Numbered from the stretch's first letter, positions 15,489 to 24,284 are shown. The stretch: 58,392 nucleotides of DNA from Bacillota bacterium (GCA_023416655.1 JAEZHK010000062.1:1-58392); one strand, 5' to 3'. The notes: generated from the sequence alone by a model not told the origin. Numbers and translations: made by a program.

Positions 15489-17390
15489 ATGAAACATCGA
15501 ATCCCCCGAAGGCCGCTGGCGATTGTGCTCATCATGGCGTTCGCGCTGGGCATCGCCTCCTCGGGCTGCGCGATCAGTTGGCCCTGGAGCCAGCCCTCGC
15601 AGGAGACCCTCTCCCGCACGCCCGTGCCCACGGAAATGGCGACAATGGCGGCGGAAACCCAAACCCCCAACACGGACGCGGAGACGGCAGCGGAAACCCA
15701 AACGCCGAATGCGGGCGCGGCTACGGAAGCGGCCGTGACGCCCGAACCCACGCTGGCTCCCATCGAGCTTCGCCCGACGGAGGAATCCGCACAAATCCGG
15801 GTACTCTTAAAATCGCTTGAAGCGCCGGTCGCGCTGGGCATGACAGTCACCGGACCCTATTCGATTGAAAACGACAGCGGGTTCCGCATCGACGCGGACT
15901 CCTACATTTCCGTCGCCGCCGAGGGTGAAAACTTGTACCTGAGCTGCGGCGGCATGACCATCAACATGGGCACGTCGCTGACCCTGACCCGCGCCGCGTC
16001 GGACGACCCCTTTTCGGGGGTCACGATCTACGAGACCGGGCGGGAGAACATCTACTGCGGCGACCTGAAGCTGACGAACGACCACGGCGTCATCATGCCG
16101 GTTCTGACCCTGGACGTGGAGGACTACCTGTACGGCGTCGTGCCTTATGAGATGAGCGACTCCTTCCCCGTCGAGGCGCTGAAGGCGCAGGCGGTGGCCG
16201 CCCGCACCTACGCCATGAGCCGCAAGGCGGGCGCAACGGGCCGGGCCTACGACCTGGTGGACACCACAGGCGATCAGGTGTACCGCGGCGTGGACCCGGA
16301 AACCGAAAACGCCATTCGCGCGGTGGACGAAACCCGAGGCGTGGTCGGCTTCTACAAAGGCGCTTACGCCACCTGCTATTTCTCCGCCTCCAACGGCGGC
16401 CAGACCGCGATGCCCGACCAGATCTGGGGCTATCCCGGCGATTACGGCTACCTGGACGTCCGGGACGACCCCTACGACCTTGAAAACCCCTCCAGCGTGG
16501 TCAAAACGCTGAACCTGAACGCGGACGGCGCGTGGCTGCCCATCCGGATTGCCACGGCGCTGAAAAGCGGCCTGTCCGAGCAGATGGCTGCGCTGGGCTG
16601 CAGCGAGGAACTGGGCGACATCGGCATTGTGAAGCTGCTCTCCGTCGTGCCCACCGAGCCCAAATTCGGCGAGGGCAACCGCATGTTCACGCGCCTCGAC
16701 GTCACCATGAAGGTGCGCGCCAAAAAGTTCACTCAGCTCAGCGAGGCGGAGGCCGCGGTATCCTCGGCCACCTACCGCTCCGAAATTGTGGTATTGGACC
16801 AGCCGCTGACGGCGAGCCTGGACATTTACGGCGACCTCAAGCCAAACAGCGGCCTTGAAATCAGCGCCGCCGACTGCGAAGTGACCAGCGTCCGAGAGAA
16901 AAAGGACGCGCTGGGCAACATCAAATCCTTCGACGTCGAGACTCGCCGCTTCGGCCACGGCATCGGCCTCAGCCAGCGCGGCGCGCAGCAGATGGCGGGC
17001 GTGAACGGCTTCACCTGGCGGGATATCCTGGCCTTCTACTACCCCGGCATGACGCTGGTGGAGATGGACTACGTCCGCAGCCCACTTGTGGCGCTGGACG
17101 CGCTGCCGACGAACCTGGGCCGCGCGCGGCCAAGGCCCACCCCCAAGCCCACCCCCGGCCCGCTGCCCGCGCTCGCCCCCGGCGAATACTACGCACGCGT
17201 GGCGCTGGGCTCCAAGAGTTCCACGCTCAACGTCCGGGCCGAGCCTTCCACCGGCGCTGCCATCAAGGGCATCATCGACCACGGCGCGCGGCTCATCGTG
17301 ATCGAGGAGCTGGATACCGGCTGGGCGCGCATCAAGACCGCGGAGATCACCGGTTACGCGTCGATGGAGTACATTAAGAAGGAATCTTGA
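15489..17390 (+). CDS. secreted SpoIID/LytB-domain protein with C-terminal SH3 domain
   Basis: 633 residues. The N-terminal signal (basic MKHRIPRRP, then a hydrophobic core) ends in a possible lipobox SSGC, suggesting a membrane-anchored lipoprotein. A Thr/Pro/Ala-rich linker with TQTPN repeats follows (about 45-95). The SpoIID/LytB domain spans about 195-540: LDVEDYLYGVVPYEM, EALKAQAVAARTYA and HGIGLSQRGAQQMA are its hallmark motifs, including the Glu of PYEM. The C-terminal SH3-like domain (about 570-633) carries STLNVRAEPSTGA. SpoIID cleaves denuded peptidoglycan glycan strands during engulfment; LytB-type proteins act in vegetative wall turnover. Lack of a spoIID context and the SH3 domain favour a wall-turnover role. 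GGAGGTAAT precedes the ATG at 15489. Confidence 0.87.
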   Translation: MKHRIPRRPLAIVLIMAFALGIASSGCAISWPWSQPSQETLSRTPVPTEMATMAAETQTPNTDAETAAETQTPNAGAATEAAVTPEPTLAPIELRPTEESAQIRVLLKSLEAPVALGMTVTGPYSIENDSGFRIDADSYISVAAEGENLYLSCGGMTINMGTSLTLTRAASDDPFSGVTIYETGRENIYCGDLKLTNDHGVIMPVLTLDVEDYLYGVVPYEMSDSFPVEALKAQAVAARTYAMSRKAGATGRAYDLVDTTGDQVYRGVDPETENAIRAVDETRGVVGFYKGAYATCYFSASNGGQTAMPDQIWGYPGDYGYLDVRDDPYDLENPSSVVKTLNLNADGAWLPIRIATALKSGLSEQMAALGCSEELGDIGIVKLLSVVPTEPKFGEGNRMFTRLDVTMKVRAKKFTQLSEAEAAVSSATYRSEIVVLDQPLTASLDIYGDLKPNSGLEISAADCEVTSVREKKDALGNIKSFDVETRRFGHGIGLSQRGAQQMAGVNGFTWRDILAFYYPGMTLVEMDYVRSPLVALDALPTNLGRARPRPTPKPTPGPLPALAPGEYYARVALGSKSSTLNVRAEPSTGAAIKGIIDHGARLIVIEELDTGWARIKTAEITGYASMEYIKKES

Positions 17391-17428
17391 TTAAAGCGTG
17401 AAGGATCTTGGAAACAAAACCCGTATCG

Positions 17429-17457
17429 TTGCAACCTTAACGAAAATCCTATACAAT
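17429..17457 (+). promoter_or_regulatory. sigma-A promoter of the caspase-like gene at 17502
   Basis: TTGCAA (17429-17434), 17 bp, TACAAT (17452-17457), 44 nt before the ATG. Confidence 0.78.
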
Positions 17458-17501
17458 ACACTCATCCTGCCGGCATAGTCGCCGGGGAGATGAGGTGAAC
17501 C

Positions 17502-19460
17502 ATGAGGCGGACAAGAGTGGCGTGCGCGCTGGCGCTGATGCTCTTGTTCGCCCTGTGTTTTGGGCTTTTCGCCCTCGCCGCCGACAAGACGTTGCCCCTC
17601 AACCAGCGCATCAAGATCAGCGCGCTCGAGGAGCGCATAACCTTCACCGGGCCGTCCAACAACCTCTACACATTTCGCTTTTTCGGCGCGGACGGCGCGT
17701 CCGGCGCGCTCTACCAGGCCGGAGGCGCCCTCCCCATCGCCGAAGGGAATGGGTTTAACTTCTCCGCGCGCCTGATTACGGACGCGGAGTACAAGCTCGT
17801 TGTGAAAAACGGCGCGGGCGGCGTGGTCGAGATCATGCGTGACGCGCTGGGCCGCAGCTTCGACCGCCCGATAGCGCTGAAAAACCTGGCCGACGGCTAC
17901 GACAAGGTGATCGCCCGGGCCTACGACACCCACTGGTACGCCTTCACCGCGCCGGTATCCGGCCCATATGTGGTGGAGACGAGCTCAGAAATTGACACGA
18001 CAGGGTATCTTTTGGACGCCGAAGGCCGCGAAATCGCCGCCTCCGACGACGCGTTCCCACCCTACGAGCGAAACTTCCGGCTGGAGGCAAACCTCACCGC
18101 CGGGACGACCTATTCCCTTCGCGTCAGCGCCAAGGGCGATAGCACCGGCGCGTACCATCTTTCGATTCGCGAGCCGATGGAGGACGGGCCGGAACTGACC
18201 GCGCTCTCGGTCAGCCAGGCGGAGCTTCCGATGCGCTCCGGCGACGTACAGCAACTCACCGCCTCCATCCAGCCCGAAGGCGCGAGGGCGTTCGTCCGCT
18301 GGGTATCGACCGATCAGGGCGTGGCGCGGGTCACGCAGGAAGGCGTGGTCATCGCGGTCGCGCCGGGATCGTGCGATGTGATCGCCTACTCCGGCGAGCA
18401 GGCCAAGGCTTCCTGCCGCGTGACCGTATTGTCCATCCCGATCCAGGAAGTGCACTTCGAACTGGATCAGCTGGAATTGCCCCGGAACAAGACCACCCAG
18501 CTGAAGTATGCGGTAATGCCGCTGGACGCCAGCGATCAGCGGATGTCCTTTGAAAGTTCCGACGGGGCCGTGGCGACGGTGGACGAAAGCGGCCTGGTGA
18601 CCGCGGTCGGCGAGGGGCAGGCGGTGATCACGCTGACCTCGGCGGACGGCGGGCATACCAGCAGCATCACCATCCAGGTCACCCGCGCGGAGCCCGCGTA
18701 CCGGGCGCTGCTCATGGGCGAGCAGCGCTACCTGGACGGGCGGCTGCGCACCGGCTCCATCAATACCACCCAGGGCATGGCCGACCTCCTGGCCAATTCC
18801 GGCGTCCCCGGCGGCTACAAGGTGACCATGAAGCTCGACAGCACCCGAGGGGATCTGGTCCGGGCCATCCGCAGCGCCTTTGAGGACGCGACGCCTTCGG
18901 ACGTTTCGCTCTTCTACATCAACTGCCACGGCGGCTACGATCGTGGCAGCGCGTGGATGGAGCTGCATGACGGCTCCCGCGTCACCGCCCGGCAGCTGGA
19001 ACAGATGCTGCGCAAAATCCCCGGCACCGTCATCGTGATGATCGACTGTTGCCAGAGCGGCGCGTTTTTGAGCTCCACCGCCCACGCGGACTTCAACCGG
19101 GGCGTGACGCAGGCGTTCACCGGCGGCGGCGCCGCCGCGTTCATGAAGAGCAAGTACCGGGTAATGACCTCCTCCAGCTCCACGCAGGACAGCTACCGCA
19201 TCTCGTTCAACGGCGCGGACAGCGAGTCCGACATGGCCACCGTGTTCGTGCGCTCGCTGAGCGAGGCGGGCGGCTGGGACCTGATCAAGGACCACAAGAC
19301 GGCCATGCGCGCGGACCTGGACAAGGACAAGGTCGTCACCTTCGAGGAGGCCTACCGCTACGCAAGGCGGCGGGTCAAGCAGTATCTGGAGAGCTCCGTC
19401 GTCCAGCAGGACGTGCAGGTCTACCCCGCCGGCTCGATGTTCCCGATGTTCATACGGTAA
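17502..19460 (+). CDS. secreted caspase-like (C14/metacaspase-type) protease with PPC-like and BIG2 domains
   Basis: 652 residues. Signal peptide at 1-27 (hydrophobic, ending LFALAA). A PPC-like beta domain covers about 120-225 (HWYAFTAPVSGPYVVETS...TTYSLRVSAKG). Two BIG2 Ig-like domains follow (about 230-310, with VSTDQGVARVTQEGVVIAV; about 315-395, with SSDGAVATVDESGLVTAV). A caspase-fold domain runs from about Tyr400 to the end (YRALLMGEQRY; DVSLFYINCHGG; GTVIVMIDCCQSGAF). The likely dyad is His476 and Cys517. It differs from the two proteins at 40227 and 42538 (YSGHG, DSCxSG) in these motifs. Expected outside the membrane; substrate unknown. Confidence 0.82.
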   Translation: MRRTRVACALALMLLFALCFGLFALAADKTLPLNQRIKISALEERITFTGPSNNLYTFRFFGADGASGALYQAGGALPIAEGNGFNFSARLITDAEYKLVVKNGAGGVVEIMRDALGRSFDRPIALKNLADGYDKVIARAYDTHWYAFTAPVSGPYVVETSSEIDTTGYLLDAEGREIAASDDAFPPYERNFRLEANLTAGTTYSLRVSAKGDSTGAYHLSIREPMEDGPELTALSVSQAELPMRSGDVQQLTASIQPEGARAFVRWVSTDQGVARVTQEGVVIAVAPGSCDVIAYSGEQAKASCRVTVLSIPIQEVHFELDQLELPRNKTTQLKYAVMPLDASDQRMSFESSDGAVATVDESGLVTAVGEGQAVITLTSADGGHTSSITIQVTRAEPAYRALLMGEQRYLDGRLRTGSINTTQGMADLLANSGVPGGYKVTMKLDSTRGDLVRAIRSAFEDATPSDVSLFYINCHGGYDRGSAWMELHDGSRVTARQLEQMLRKIPGTVIVMIDCCQSGAFLSSTAHADFNRGVTQAFTGGGAAAFMKSKYRVMTSSSSTQDSYRISFNGADSESDMATVFVRSLSEAGGWDLIKDHKTAMRADLDKDKVVTFEEAYRYARRRVKQYLESSVVQQDVQVYPAGSMFPMFIR

Positions 19461-19474
19461 AACCGGGGTATGAA

Positions 19475-19498
19475 AAACCGCCCCGATCGAGGCGGTTC
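19475..19498 (+). terminator. possible terminator of the caspase-like gene
   Basis: AACCGCC pairs with GGCGGTT shortly after the stop; no T-tract follows, so it is a weak call. Confidence 0.35.
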
Positions 19499-19510
19499 GA
19501 CTCCTTCAAC

Positions 19511-19674
19511 CGTTTCCGGCGACCTGCGCGCCGGAAACGCGTTTCATCCCCCAGTGCGAACACTGGGGGATGAAACAATTCCTTATGTCAGTGAGCCGCC
19601 CGGGATACTAAAGAGTTGCAGGCTCACGCAGTCTTCCTTATCGTATTGAAAAGCCGCCTGCGGATTTTCAATGC
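19511..19674 (+). repeat. structured dispersed repeat, short form, copy S4
   Basis: Stem 2 here is a perfect hairpin of new sequence, GTTTCATCCCCCAGTG paired with CACTGGGGGATGAAAC around CGAA. Stem 1 is CGTTTCCGGCG with CGCCGGAAACG (both arms changed relative to S3). Stem 4 is ATTGAAAA with TTTTCAAT. It sits between convergent genes. Confidence 0.82.
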
Positions 19675-19678
19675 CTTT

Positions 19679-20089
19679 TTACGGCGCGACGGTCGGGGCG
19701 GGCGTGGCGCTGATAAGCGCCTGCGGATTCAGCAGCCACTTGGCGTCCAGGCCCTCAAGCCAGGTGGCGATGACCGTGCCGTATAACGCGACAACCGCCA
19801 GCGACAGCGCGATCAGGATCAGCGACAGTACCAGCACCGCGACGCAGAAGTTGCGCTTGGAGGCGCGCTTGCAGGTGATGGCCCACACGAACAGCATGAT
19901 GATGTTGATGGCGGGGATGGCCAGGACATACAGGGGAAGGGTTCCGCCCAAAACGGCGGCAACCAGCCAGAAATTGATGAACAAGCCACCCAATACGGCC
20001 GGCAACGCGACCACGATCAGGGTACCGATCCAGTTCATGACCGAGACAACGCTTCTTCTTCCGATCTCCCTCGTCCCATCCTGACCCAT
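19679..20089 (-). CDS. small integral membrane protein, function unknown
   Basis: 136 residues with three strongly hydrophobic segments (about 19-42, 46-68 and 82-108), a cytoplasmic basic link (CKRASKRN) and a short Ala/Pro/Thr-rich tail ending TPAPTVAP. GGAAGGGGAT lies upstream of the ATG at 20089. It follows the amidohydrolase by 32 nt on the same strand, so the two may be cotranscribed from 20957-20985. I do not recognise the family. Confidence 0.7.
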   Translation of the reverse strand: MGQDGTREIGRRSVVSVMNWIGTLIVVALPAVLGGLFINFWLVAAVLGGTLPLYVLAIPAINIIMLFVWAITCKRASKRNFCVAVLVLSLILIALSLAVVALYGTVIATWLEGLDAKWLLNPQALISATPAPTVAP

Positions 20090-20121
20090 TTGGATATCCC
20101 CTTCCGTACTTTCTGGATTGG

Positions 20122-20928
20122 TTATTCCATCGCCCCGACGGACGACAAGAGCCTGTGCGCGTTTTGAAAGAGGATTGCGTCCCTTTCCGCAGCGGGCAGC
20201 CCCAGCGATTCGATGAGGCGTACCTCGTCCTCGATCGACGACCAGGGGGTGTCGCTGCCAAAGAGAATGTGATCCGGCCCGTGGGTCTCGATGAGCGCCT
20301 TCACCACCGGGATCAGCACCCGTCCGTGGCTGTAGGAGGTATCCAGGTACAGGTTGGGCGCGGGCTTCAGGTCCGTCAGAACTCTGTCACCCATGAGCAG
20401 CCCGCCCCAGTGGGCGGCGACCACCTGCGCCCCGTCCAGATGCTCCATCGCCCGCTGCAGCATGTCCGGCGCGCACCGGCAGGGCGGCATGTAGGCCATG
20501 TCCTGCCCCGCGTGGAACACCACGATCAGCTTCAGCTGCCCGATCTTCCGGTACAGCGGCCGGACTTTCGGGTCGTCCACGTCATAGCCCTGGTACTCCG
20601 GGTGAAGCTTGACGCCGCGAAGCCCCATCACCGCCATGCGCTCGAGTTCGTCCACCGCGTCGTCCGCCAGCGGGTACACGGACCCGAAGGGGATGACCCG
20701 GTCGTTTCGCTGCAGGACCAGCCAGTCGTTGATGGAACGCTGTTGCGTGGGCTTGGTGGCAACCGACAAGAGCACGCCCACCGCGTCGAGTTCTTTGAGC
20801 TTCCGATAAAGATCCCCCGCCGTGCCGTCGGTCGAGGGGCGAAGGCCGCCCGCGCCGATGGACAGCTTTTCCACCACCCCCGCCGCGATCCGGTCGGGGA
20901 AGGCGTGCGTGTGCAAGTCAATCAGCAT
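20122..20928 (-). CDS. amidohydrolase_2-family metal-dependent hydrolase
   Basis: 268-residue TIM-barrel hydrolase. The start MLIDLHTHAFPD carries the metal-binding HxH; other ligand-bearing segments are GVKLHPEYQG, VVFHAG, VVAAHWGG and the C-terminal ILFGSDTPW Asp. Family members include decarboxylases and lactone or ester hydrolases; the substrate cannot be read. I chose the ATG at 20928 because GAGGAAAT precedes it and because a consensus promoter (20957-20985) occupies the upstream in-frame codons. Divergent from the BIG2/NlpC gene. Confidence 0.85.
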   Translation of the reverse strand: MLIDLHTHAFPDRIAAGVVEKLSIGAGGLRPSTDGTAGDLYRKLKELDAVGVLLSVATKPTQQRSINDWLVLQRNDRVIPFGSVYPLADDAVDELERMAVMGLRGVKLHPEYQGYDVDDPKVRPLYRKIGQLKLIVVFHAGQDMAYMPPCRCAPDMLQRAMEHLDGAQVVAAHWGGLLMGDRVLTDLKPAPNLYLDTSYSHGRVLIPVVKALIETHGPDHILFGSDTPWSSIEDEVRLIESLGLPAAERDAILFQNAHRLLSSVGAME

Positions 20929-20956
20929 ATTTCCTCTGAACTTTGCCGTTTCCATT

Positions 20957-20985
20957 ATTATACCTGATCCTGCTTTGTCAGTCAA
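20957..20985 (-). promoter_or_regulatory. sigma-A promoter of the amidohydrolase
   Basis: Minus strand TTGACT (20980-20985), 17 bp, TATAAT (20957-20962). The start point falls close to the ATG at 20928. Confidence 0.85.
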
Positions 20986-21027
20986 TGACACATTTTTAAA
21001 GCTATTGCGAAATGTTCAAATTTCCGC

Positions 21028-21056
21028 TTGCAATCCGAGAATTTCTGTAATATAAT
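21028..21056 (+). promoter_or_regulatory. sigma-A promoter of the BIG2/NlpC-P60-like gene
   Basis: TTGCAA (21028-21033), 17 bp, TATAAT (21051-21056). Confidence 0.85.
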
Positions 21057-21108
21057 TGTCACACACGCAAACATTGGTAACATTCACCATGGATGAGGAG
21101 GCGAACCG

Positions 21109-22932
21109 ATGCATACGCGGACCAAAGCGCTTTGCCTCTGCCTGGCGGCTGTCATCCTTTGCGCGCTCCCGGTCGGCGCCCTTGGGGCTGTCAAACCACA
21201 AGTCGTGAACTTGAGTACGAAAACCATCACAATCGACCTCGCAAAGGGTTCCACCTACCAGCTGACGGGCAAAGTGTACCCCTCGAAGGCCAGCCAGAGG
21301 ATCCTCTGGCGCAGTGGCAGCACGTCCATCGCGACGATCTCGTCCACGGGCCTGATTACGGCCAAGAAGGTCGGCACCGTGACCGTGGGCGCGCGGCCCG
21401 CCACCATCAACAATTGGTCCAAGGCGAAGGTCAGGATCATCGACAGCCTCTGCCCCACGAGCATCTCGATGAACGTGACCAGCCTGAAGCTGACCACAAA
21501 GTCCACCTACCAGCTCAGCGCCACCGCCAAGCCGCAAAGCGCGTCGCAGGAAGTGAAGTGGGCGACCAACAACAAAAAAGTGGCGACGGTGTCCGCCACC
21601 GGCATGGTCACGGCTGTCGCCCCCGGCACGGCGCTGATCCGCGCTTCCTCCGCCCGCAGCACCTCCAAAAACAAGGTCATCAAGCTGACGGTTTCGAGGC
21701 TTCCCGCCCCCTCGAAGCTCTTCATCTCGCCCGCTGACACGAAAATCGAGAAGGGCGATACGCTGCAGTTGACGGCGGAGCCCTCGCCGGCTGAAACGGA
21801 CCCTGGCGTCAAGTGGACGAGCAGCAACGCTTCCGTCGCTTCCGTTTCCTCCAGCGGGCTTGTCACCGCCAGGTCCATCGGAACCGCCCGGATCACGGCG
21901 ACCTCCTCGTCCAACAGCAAAGTGCTCACCGTCCGCACGCTGACGGTGGTGGACACCAAGACCGTGACAAGCGTTGAGATCGCAAGCGACACCTCTGTGC
22001 TGTTCGTGGGCGGATCGCTGACGCTGGACGCCGAAGTGCTGCCCGCCACCGCGCCGCAAACGGTCACGTGGGACTCGAACAATGATTCGGTCGCCACCAT
22101 CTCCCCCTCGGGCGTCGTGTCTGGCAAGGCGGTCGGCAGCGCCACCATCACCGTCAAGGCTGGCGCCAAGACCGATACGCTGCGCCTGGTCGTGCAGAAG
22201 CCGACCGCGGTCACCGAGGAACCCTCGCAGGTGACCAGCGTGGCCGGCATCAACGCCAACCTCGCCAAGCTCGACGACATCCTGCGCTACGCCACCTCGC
22301 AGCTGGACGCGCTGTACGTGTCGGACGCGATCACTAAGGACGAGATGAACGAGCGGAAGACCATCCTCCTCAACGCCTTCAAGATGGCGCGCTTCCCCTG
22401 GATGAGCGACAAGACCATCTCCTACTATACCGGCAGCGGCAGCTACCGCAGCAACGTGGTCTACTTCGGAACCCCCTATACGCAGAAGAACCGCACCTAC
22501 AACGTCGAGCGCCTGATCTCCGTCGGCGCGTTCGCGAAAGAAAGCGGCAACACCCACTTCACCGCGAACCTGCCGTCCGTCACCTACCCGGGCAACGACT
22601 GCTCCTCCTTCGTGTCGATGAGCATCTGGGGCATGGGTAGCCCGTATTCGCAGCTCAACTCCACCGCGATGAAGACCTCCTCGGCCTACAAGACCATCGC
22701 CAGCTCCGGAAATCAGTCGGGTTACCTGAACATGCGGCCGGGCGACGTGCTGGTCAAGAACGGTCACGCGCTGATGTTCCTGTACTTTGCCTCTAGCTCC
22801 AAGTCCCAGGTCATGATCATCCAGCAGGGCGGCTTCAACACGCTCAGCACCGTGAGCTGCGACCTCAAGTCTCTCAGCTACTACAGCGGCAATTCCAGCT
22901 ACGTCGCGCGCCGCAAGACATCGTTCGACTGA
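21109..22932 (+). CDS. secreted protein: four BIG2 domains plus NlpC/P60-like cysteine hydrolase domain
   Basis: 607 residues. Signal peptide at 1-26 (ending VGALGA). Four BIG2 Ig-like domains span about 27-365; each shows the W/S-S-N..VATVS-x-x-G-x-V-T/SA pattern (WRSGSTSIATISSTGLITA; WATNNKKVATVSATGMVTA; WTSSNASVASVSSSGLVTA; WDSNNDSVATISPSGVVSG). A helical link follows (about 375-430), then a C40-like domain: GNDCSSFVSMSIWG with Cys498, and MRPGDVLVKNGHALMFLYF with His553. Such domains cleave peptide bonds in peptidoglycan stems or related bonds. GAGGAGG precedes the ATG. A strong terminator follows. Confidence 0.82.
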   Translation: MHTRTKALCLCLAAVILCALPVGALGAVKPQVVNLSTKTITIDLAKGSTYQLTGKVYPSKASQRILWRSGSTSIATISSTGLITAKKVGTVTVGARPATINNWSKAKVRIIDSLCPTSISMNVTSLKLTTKSTYQLSATAKPQSASQEVKWATNNKKVATVSATGMVTAVAPGTALIRASSARSTSKNKVIKLTVSRLPAPSKLFISPADTKIEKGDTLQLTAEPSPAETDPGVKWTSSNASVASVSSSGLVTARSIGTARITATSSSNSKVLTVRTLTVVDTKTVTSVEIASDTSVLFVGGSLTLDAEVLPATAPQTVTWDSNNDSVATISPSGVVSGKAVGSATITVKAGAKTDTLRLVVQKPTAVTEEPSQVTSVAGINANLAKLDDILRYATSQLDALYVSDAITKDEMNERKTILLNAFKMARFPWMSDKTISYYTGSGSYRSNVVYFGTPYTQKNRTYNVERLISVGAFAKESGNTHFTANLPSVTYPGNDCSSFVSMSIWGMGSPYSQLNSTAMKTSSAYKTIASSGNQSGYLNMRPGDVLVKNGHALMFLYFASSSKSQVMIIQQGGFNTLSTVSCDLKSLSYYSGNSSYVARRKTSFD

Positions 22933-22958
22933 GAAGGCGTTCCAATTCATGCCCTATG

Positions 22959-22988
22959 CGTTCCCGGCCCACGCCGGGAACGTTTTTT
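22959..22988 (+). terminator. terminator after the BIG2/NlpC gene
   Basis: CGTTCCCGGC pairs with GCCGGGAACG and is followed by TTTTTT. Its stem equals stem 1 of the structured repeat, but the other stems are absent here. Confidence 0.85.
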
Positions 22989-23058
22989 GTTCGCACGGAC
23001 GGATGGCCGAGCTTTTTACGCGAACGCCAAAGCCAACAGGCTTTACACCTTAAGGGTC

Positions 23059-23087
23059 TTGCGTATCCCTTTGAATTGTCCTATAAT
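23059..23087 (+). promoter_or_regulatory. sigma-A promoter of murI
   Basis: TTGCGT (23059-23064), 17 bp, TATAAT (23082-23087). It leaves a leader of about 160 nt before the GTG at 23256. The leader has a small AATAGC/GCTATT hairpin and nothing else I can name. Confidence 0.7.
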
Positions 23088-23255
23088 GAGACGATCCCAC
23101 GCAAGGGGGCGTATTCTTTGCATTCTGGTGTTCTGGCACAGTCAAGACTTTGGATTCCGCGCGAGAGATTTTTTCGTCCGGCAAGGAGCCGGAGCGCAGG
23201 AATAGCAGCGCTATTTCAAGCGGAGAGCGACACAGCAGGGCGGAAAAAGATCCGC

Positions 23256-24038
23256 GTGGAAACGAAGAATTGGCTGGGTCAGAGCACCCAACCTATCGGC
23301 GTGTTCGATTCCGGCGTCGGCGGCATCAGCGTCCTCCGCTCGTTGCGCGTAAATCTGCCGGACGAGCGCTTCATCTATTACGGCGACAACTTCAACGCGC
23401 CCTACGGCACCCGGCCGGAAGAGGAAATCCTGGCGCTGACGCTTGCGAGCGTGCAGGCCCTGCTGGCACGGAGCGTCAAGGCGCTGGTCATCGCCTGCAA
23501 TACCGCGACCTCCGCGGCGGTGGGTGATCTGCGCGCCAGCCTAAAGCTTCCTATCATCGGCATGGAGCCCGCGCTCAAACCCGCGGCGCGTGCAAGCGAC
23601 GGCGGCAGGATCCTGGTGATGGCGACCCCCGCCACCCTCCGCCAGAAAAAATTCCAGGAGCTGATGCGGCAGTACGGCGACCGCGCCGAGATGGTGCCCT
23701 GCCCCGGCCTCATGGAGTTTGTGGAGCGGGGCGAGATCGATTCCCCCGCGCTGGACGAGTACCTGAAGGAACGCTTCGCGCCCTTTGACGATGTGGACGC
23801 GATCGTTCTGGGCTGCACTCATTACGTGTTCCTGCGCCGGGCCATCCACAAGGCGATGCCCGGCGCGCTCCTCTTTGACGGGAACGAGGGCACCGCACGC
23901 CGCCTGCAGGACGTGCTGGGCGCGGAAGACCTTCTGAACCCGGAAGGCCCCGGCTCGGTGGAGTTCATCACCACCGGCGACCCGGAGGTGTTCCTGCCCA
24001 TCTTTCAAATGCTCTACGAGCTGCCGCTGGACGACTAG
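23256..24038 (+). CDS. murI: glutamate racemase
   Basis: Makes D-glutamate for peptidoglycan by a two-cysteine acid-base mechanism. The 260 residues fit the family. PIGVFDSGVGGISVL is at the N-terminus, the first catalytic Cys is in VIACNTATSAA and the second in IVLGCTHYVFL; YGDNFNAPYG (substrate loop) is present. I chose GTG 23256 (VETKNWLGQ) because GGCGGAAAAAGA lies upstream and the length is normal; the frame is open back to 22956, but that stretch holds the promoter. A long structured repeat (L3) starts right after the stop. Confidence 0.94.
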   Translation: METKNWLGQSTQPIGVFDSGVGGISVLRSLRVNLPDERFIYYGDNFNAPYGTRPEEEILALTLASVQALLARSVKALVIACNTATSAAVGDLRASLKLPIIGMEPALKPAARASDGGRILVMATPATLRQKKFQELMRQYGDRAEMVPCPGLMEFVERGEIDSPALDEYLKERFAPFDDVDAIVLGCTHYVFLRRAIHKAMPGALLFDGNEGTARRLQDVLGAEDLLNPEGPGSVEFITTGDPEVFLPIFQMLYELPLDD

Positions 24039-24041
24039 GGC

Positions 24042-24262
24042 AATTGCTTCCGCCATAGGCGGAAGCAATTGCGAAGGGAACGGGGTCGGATTGCTAAAAA
24101 TCCTGCGGGATTTTTCGGGCGCAATCCGTACTGCCGAAATTGATTCCCCGTCGGGCGGGCAAGCGCGCCCTTTGGGGGAATCCTTTTGCGCTGGCGAAGC
24201 CAGCACAAATGGTTGAACCTTGGAGGGTCTTGACCCTCCAAACCACCCGGAGCACAAATGCC
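24042..24262 (-). repeat. structured dispersed repeat, long form, copy L3
   Basis: Minus-orientation long form, strongly diverged in primary sequence. Stems: GCAATTGCTTCCGCC/GGCGGAAGCAATTGC; GGATTGC..AAAAATCC/GGATTTTT-CGGGCG-CAATCC; ATTCCCC.../...GGGGGAAT enclosing GGGCG..CGCCC; TTTGCGCTGGC/GCCAGCACAAA; TTGGAGGGT/ACCCTCCAA. Order and the CGGGCG bulge match L1 and L2. The last stem may end murI transcripts. Confidence 0.7.
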
Positions 24263-24284
24263 CCGGGGTTGAAAGGAGCCACCC

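Noticed and set aside
21016..22950. 644-codon open frame opposite the BIG2/NlpC gene
   Set aside because: Shadow frame with no recognisable domain; the plus-strand gene has promoter, signal peptide and domains.
22959..22988. Eleventh copy of the structured repeat
   Set aside because: Only the stem-1-like hairpin plus a T-tract is present; the other stems are missing, so it is called a terminator.
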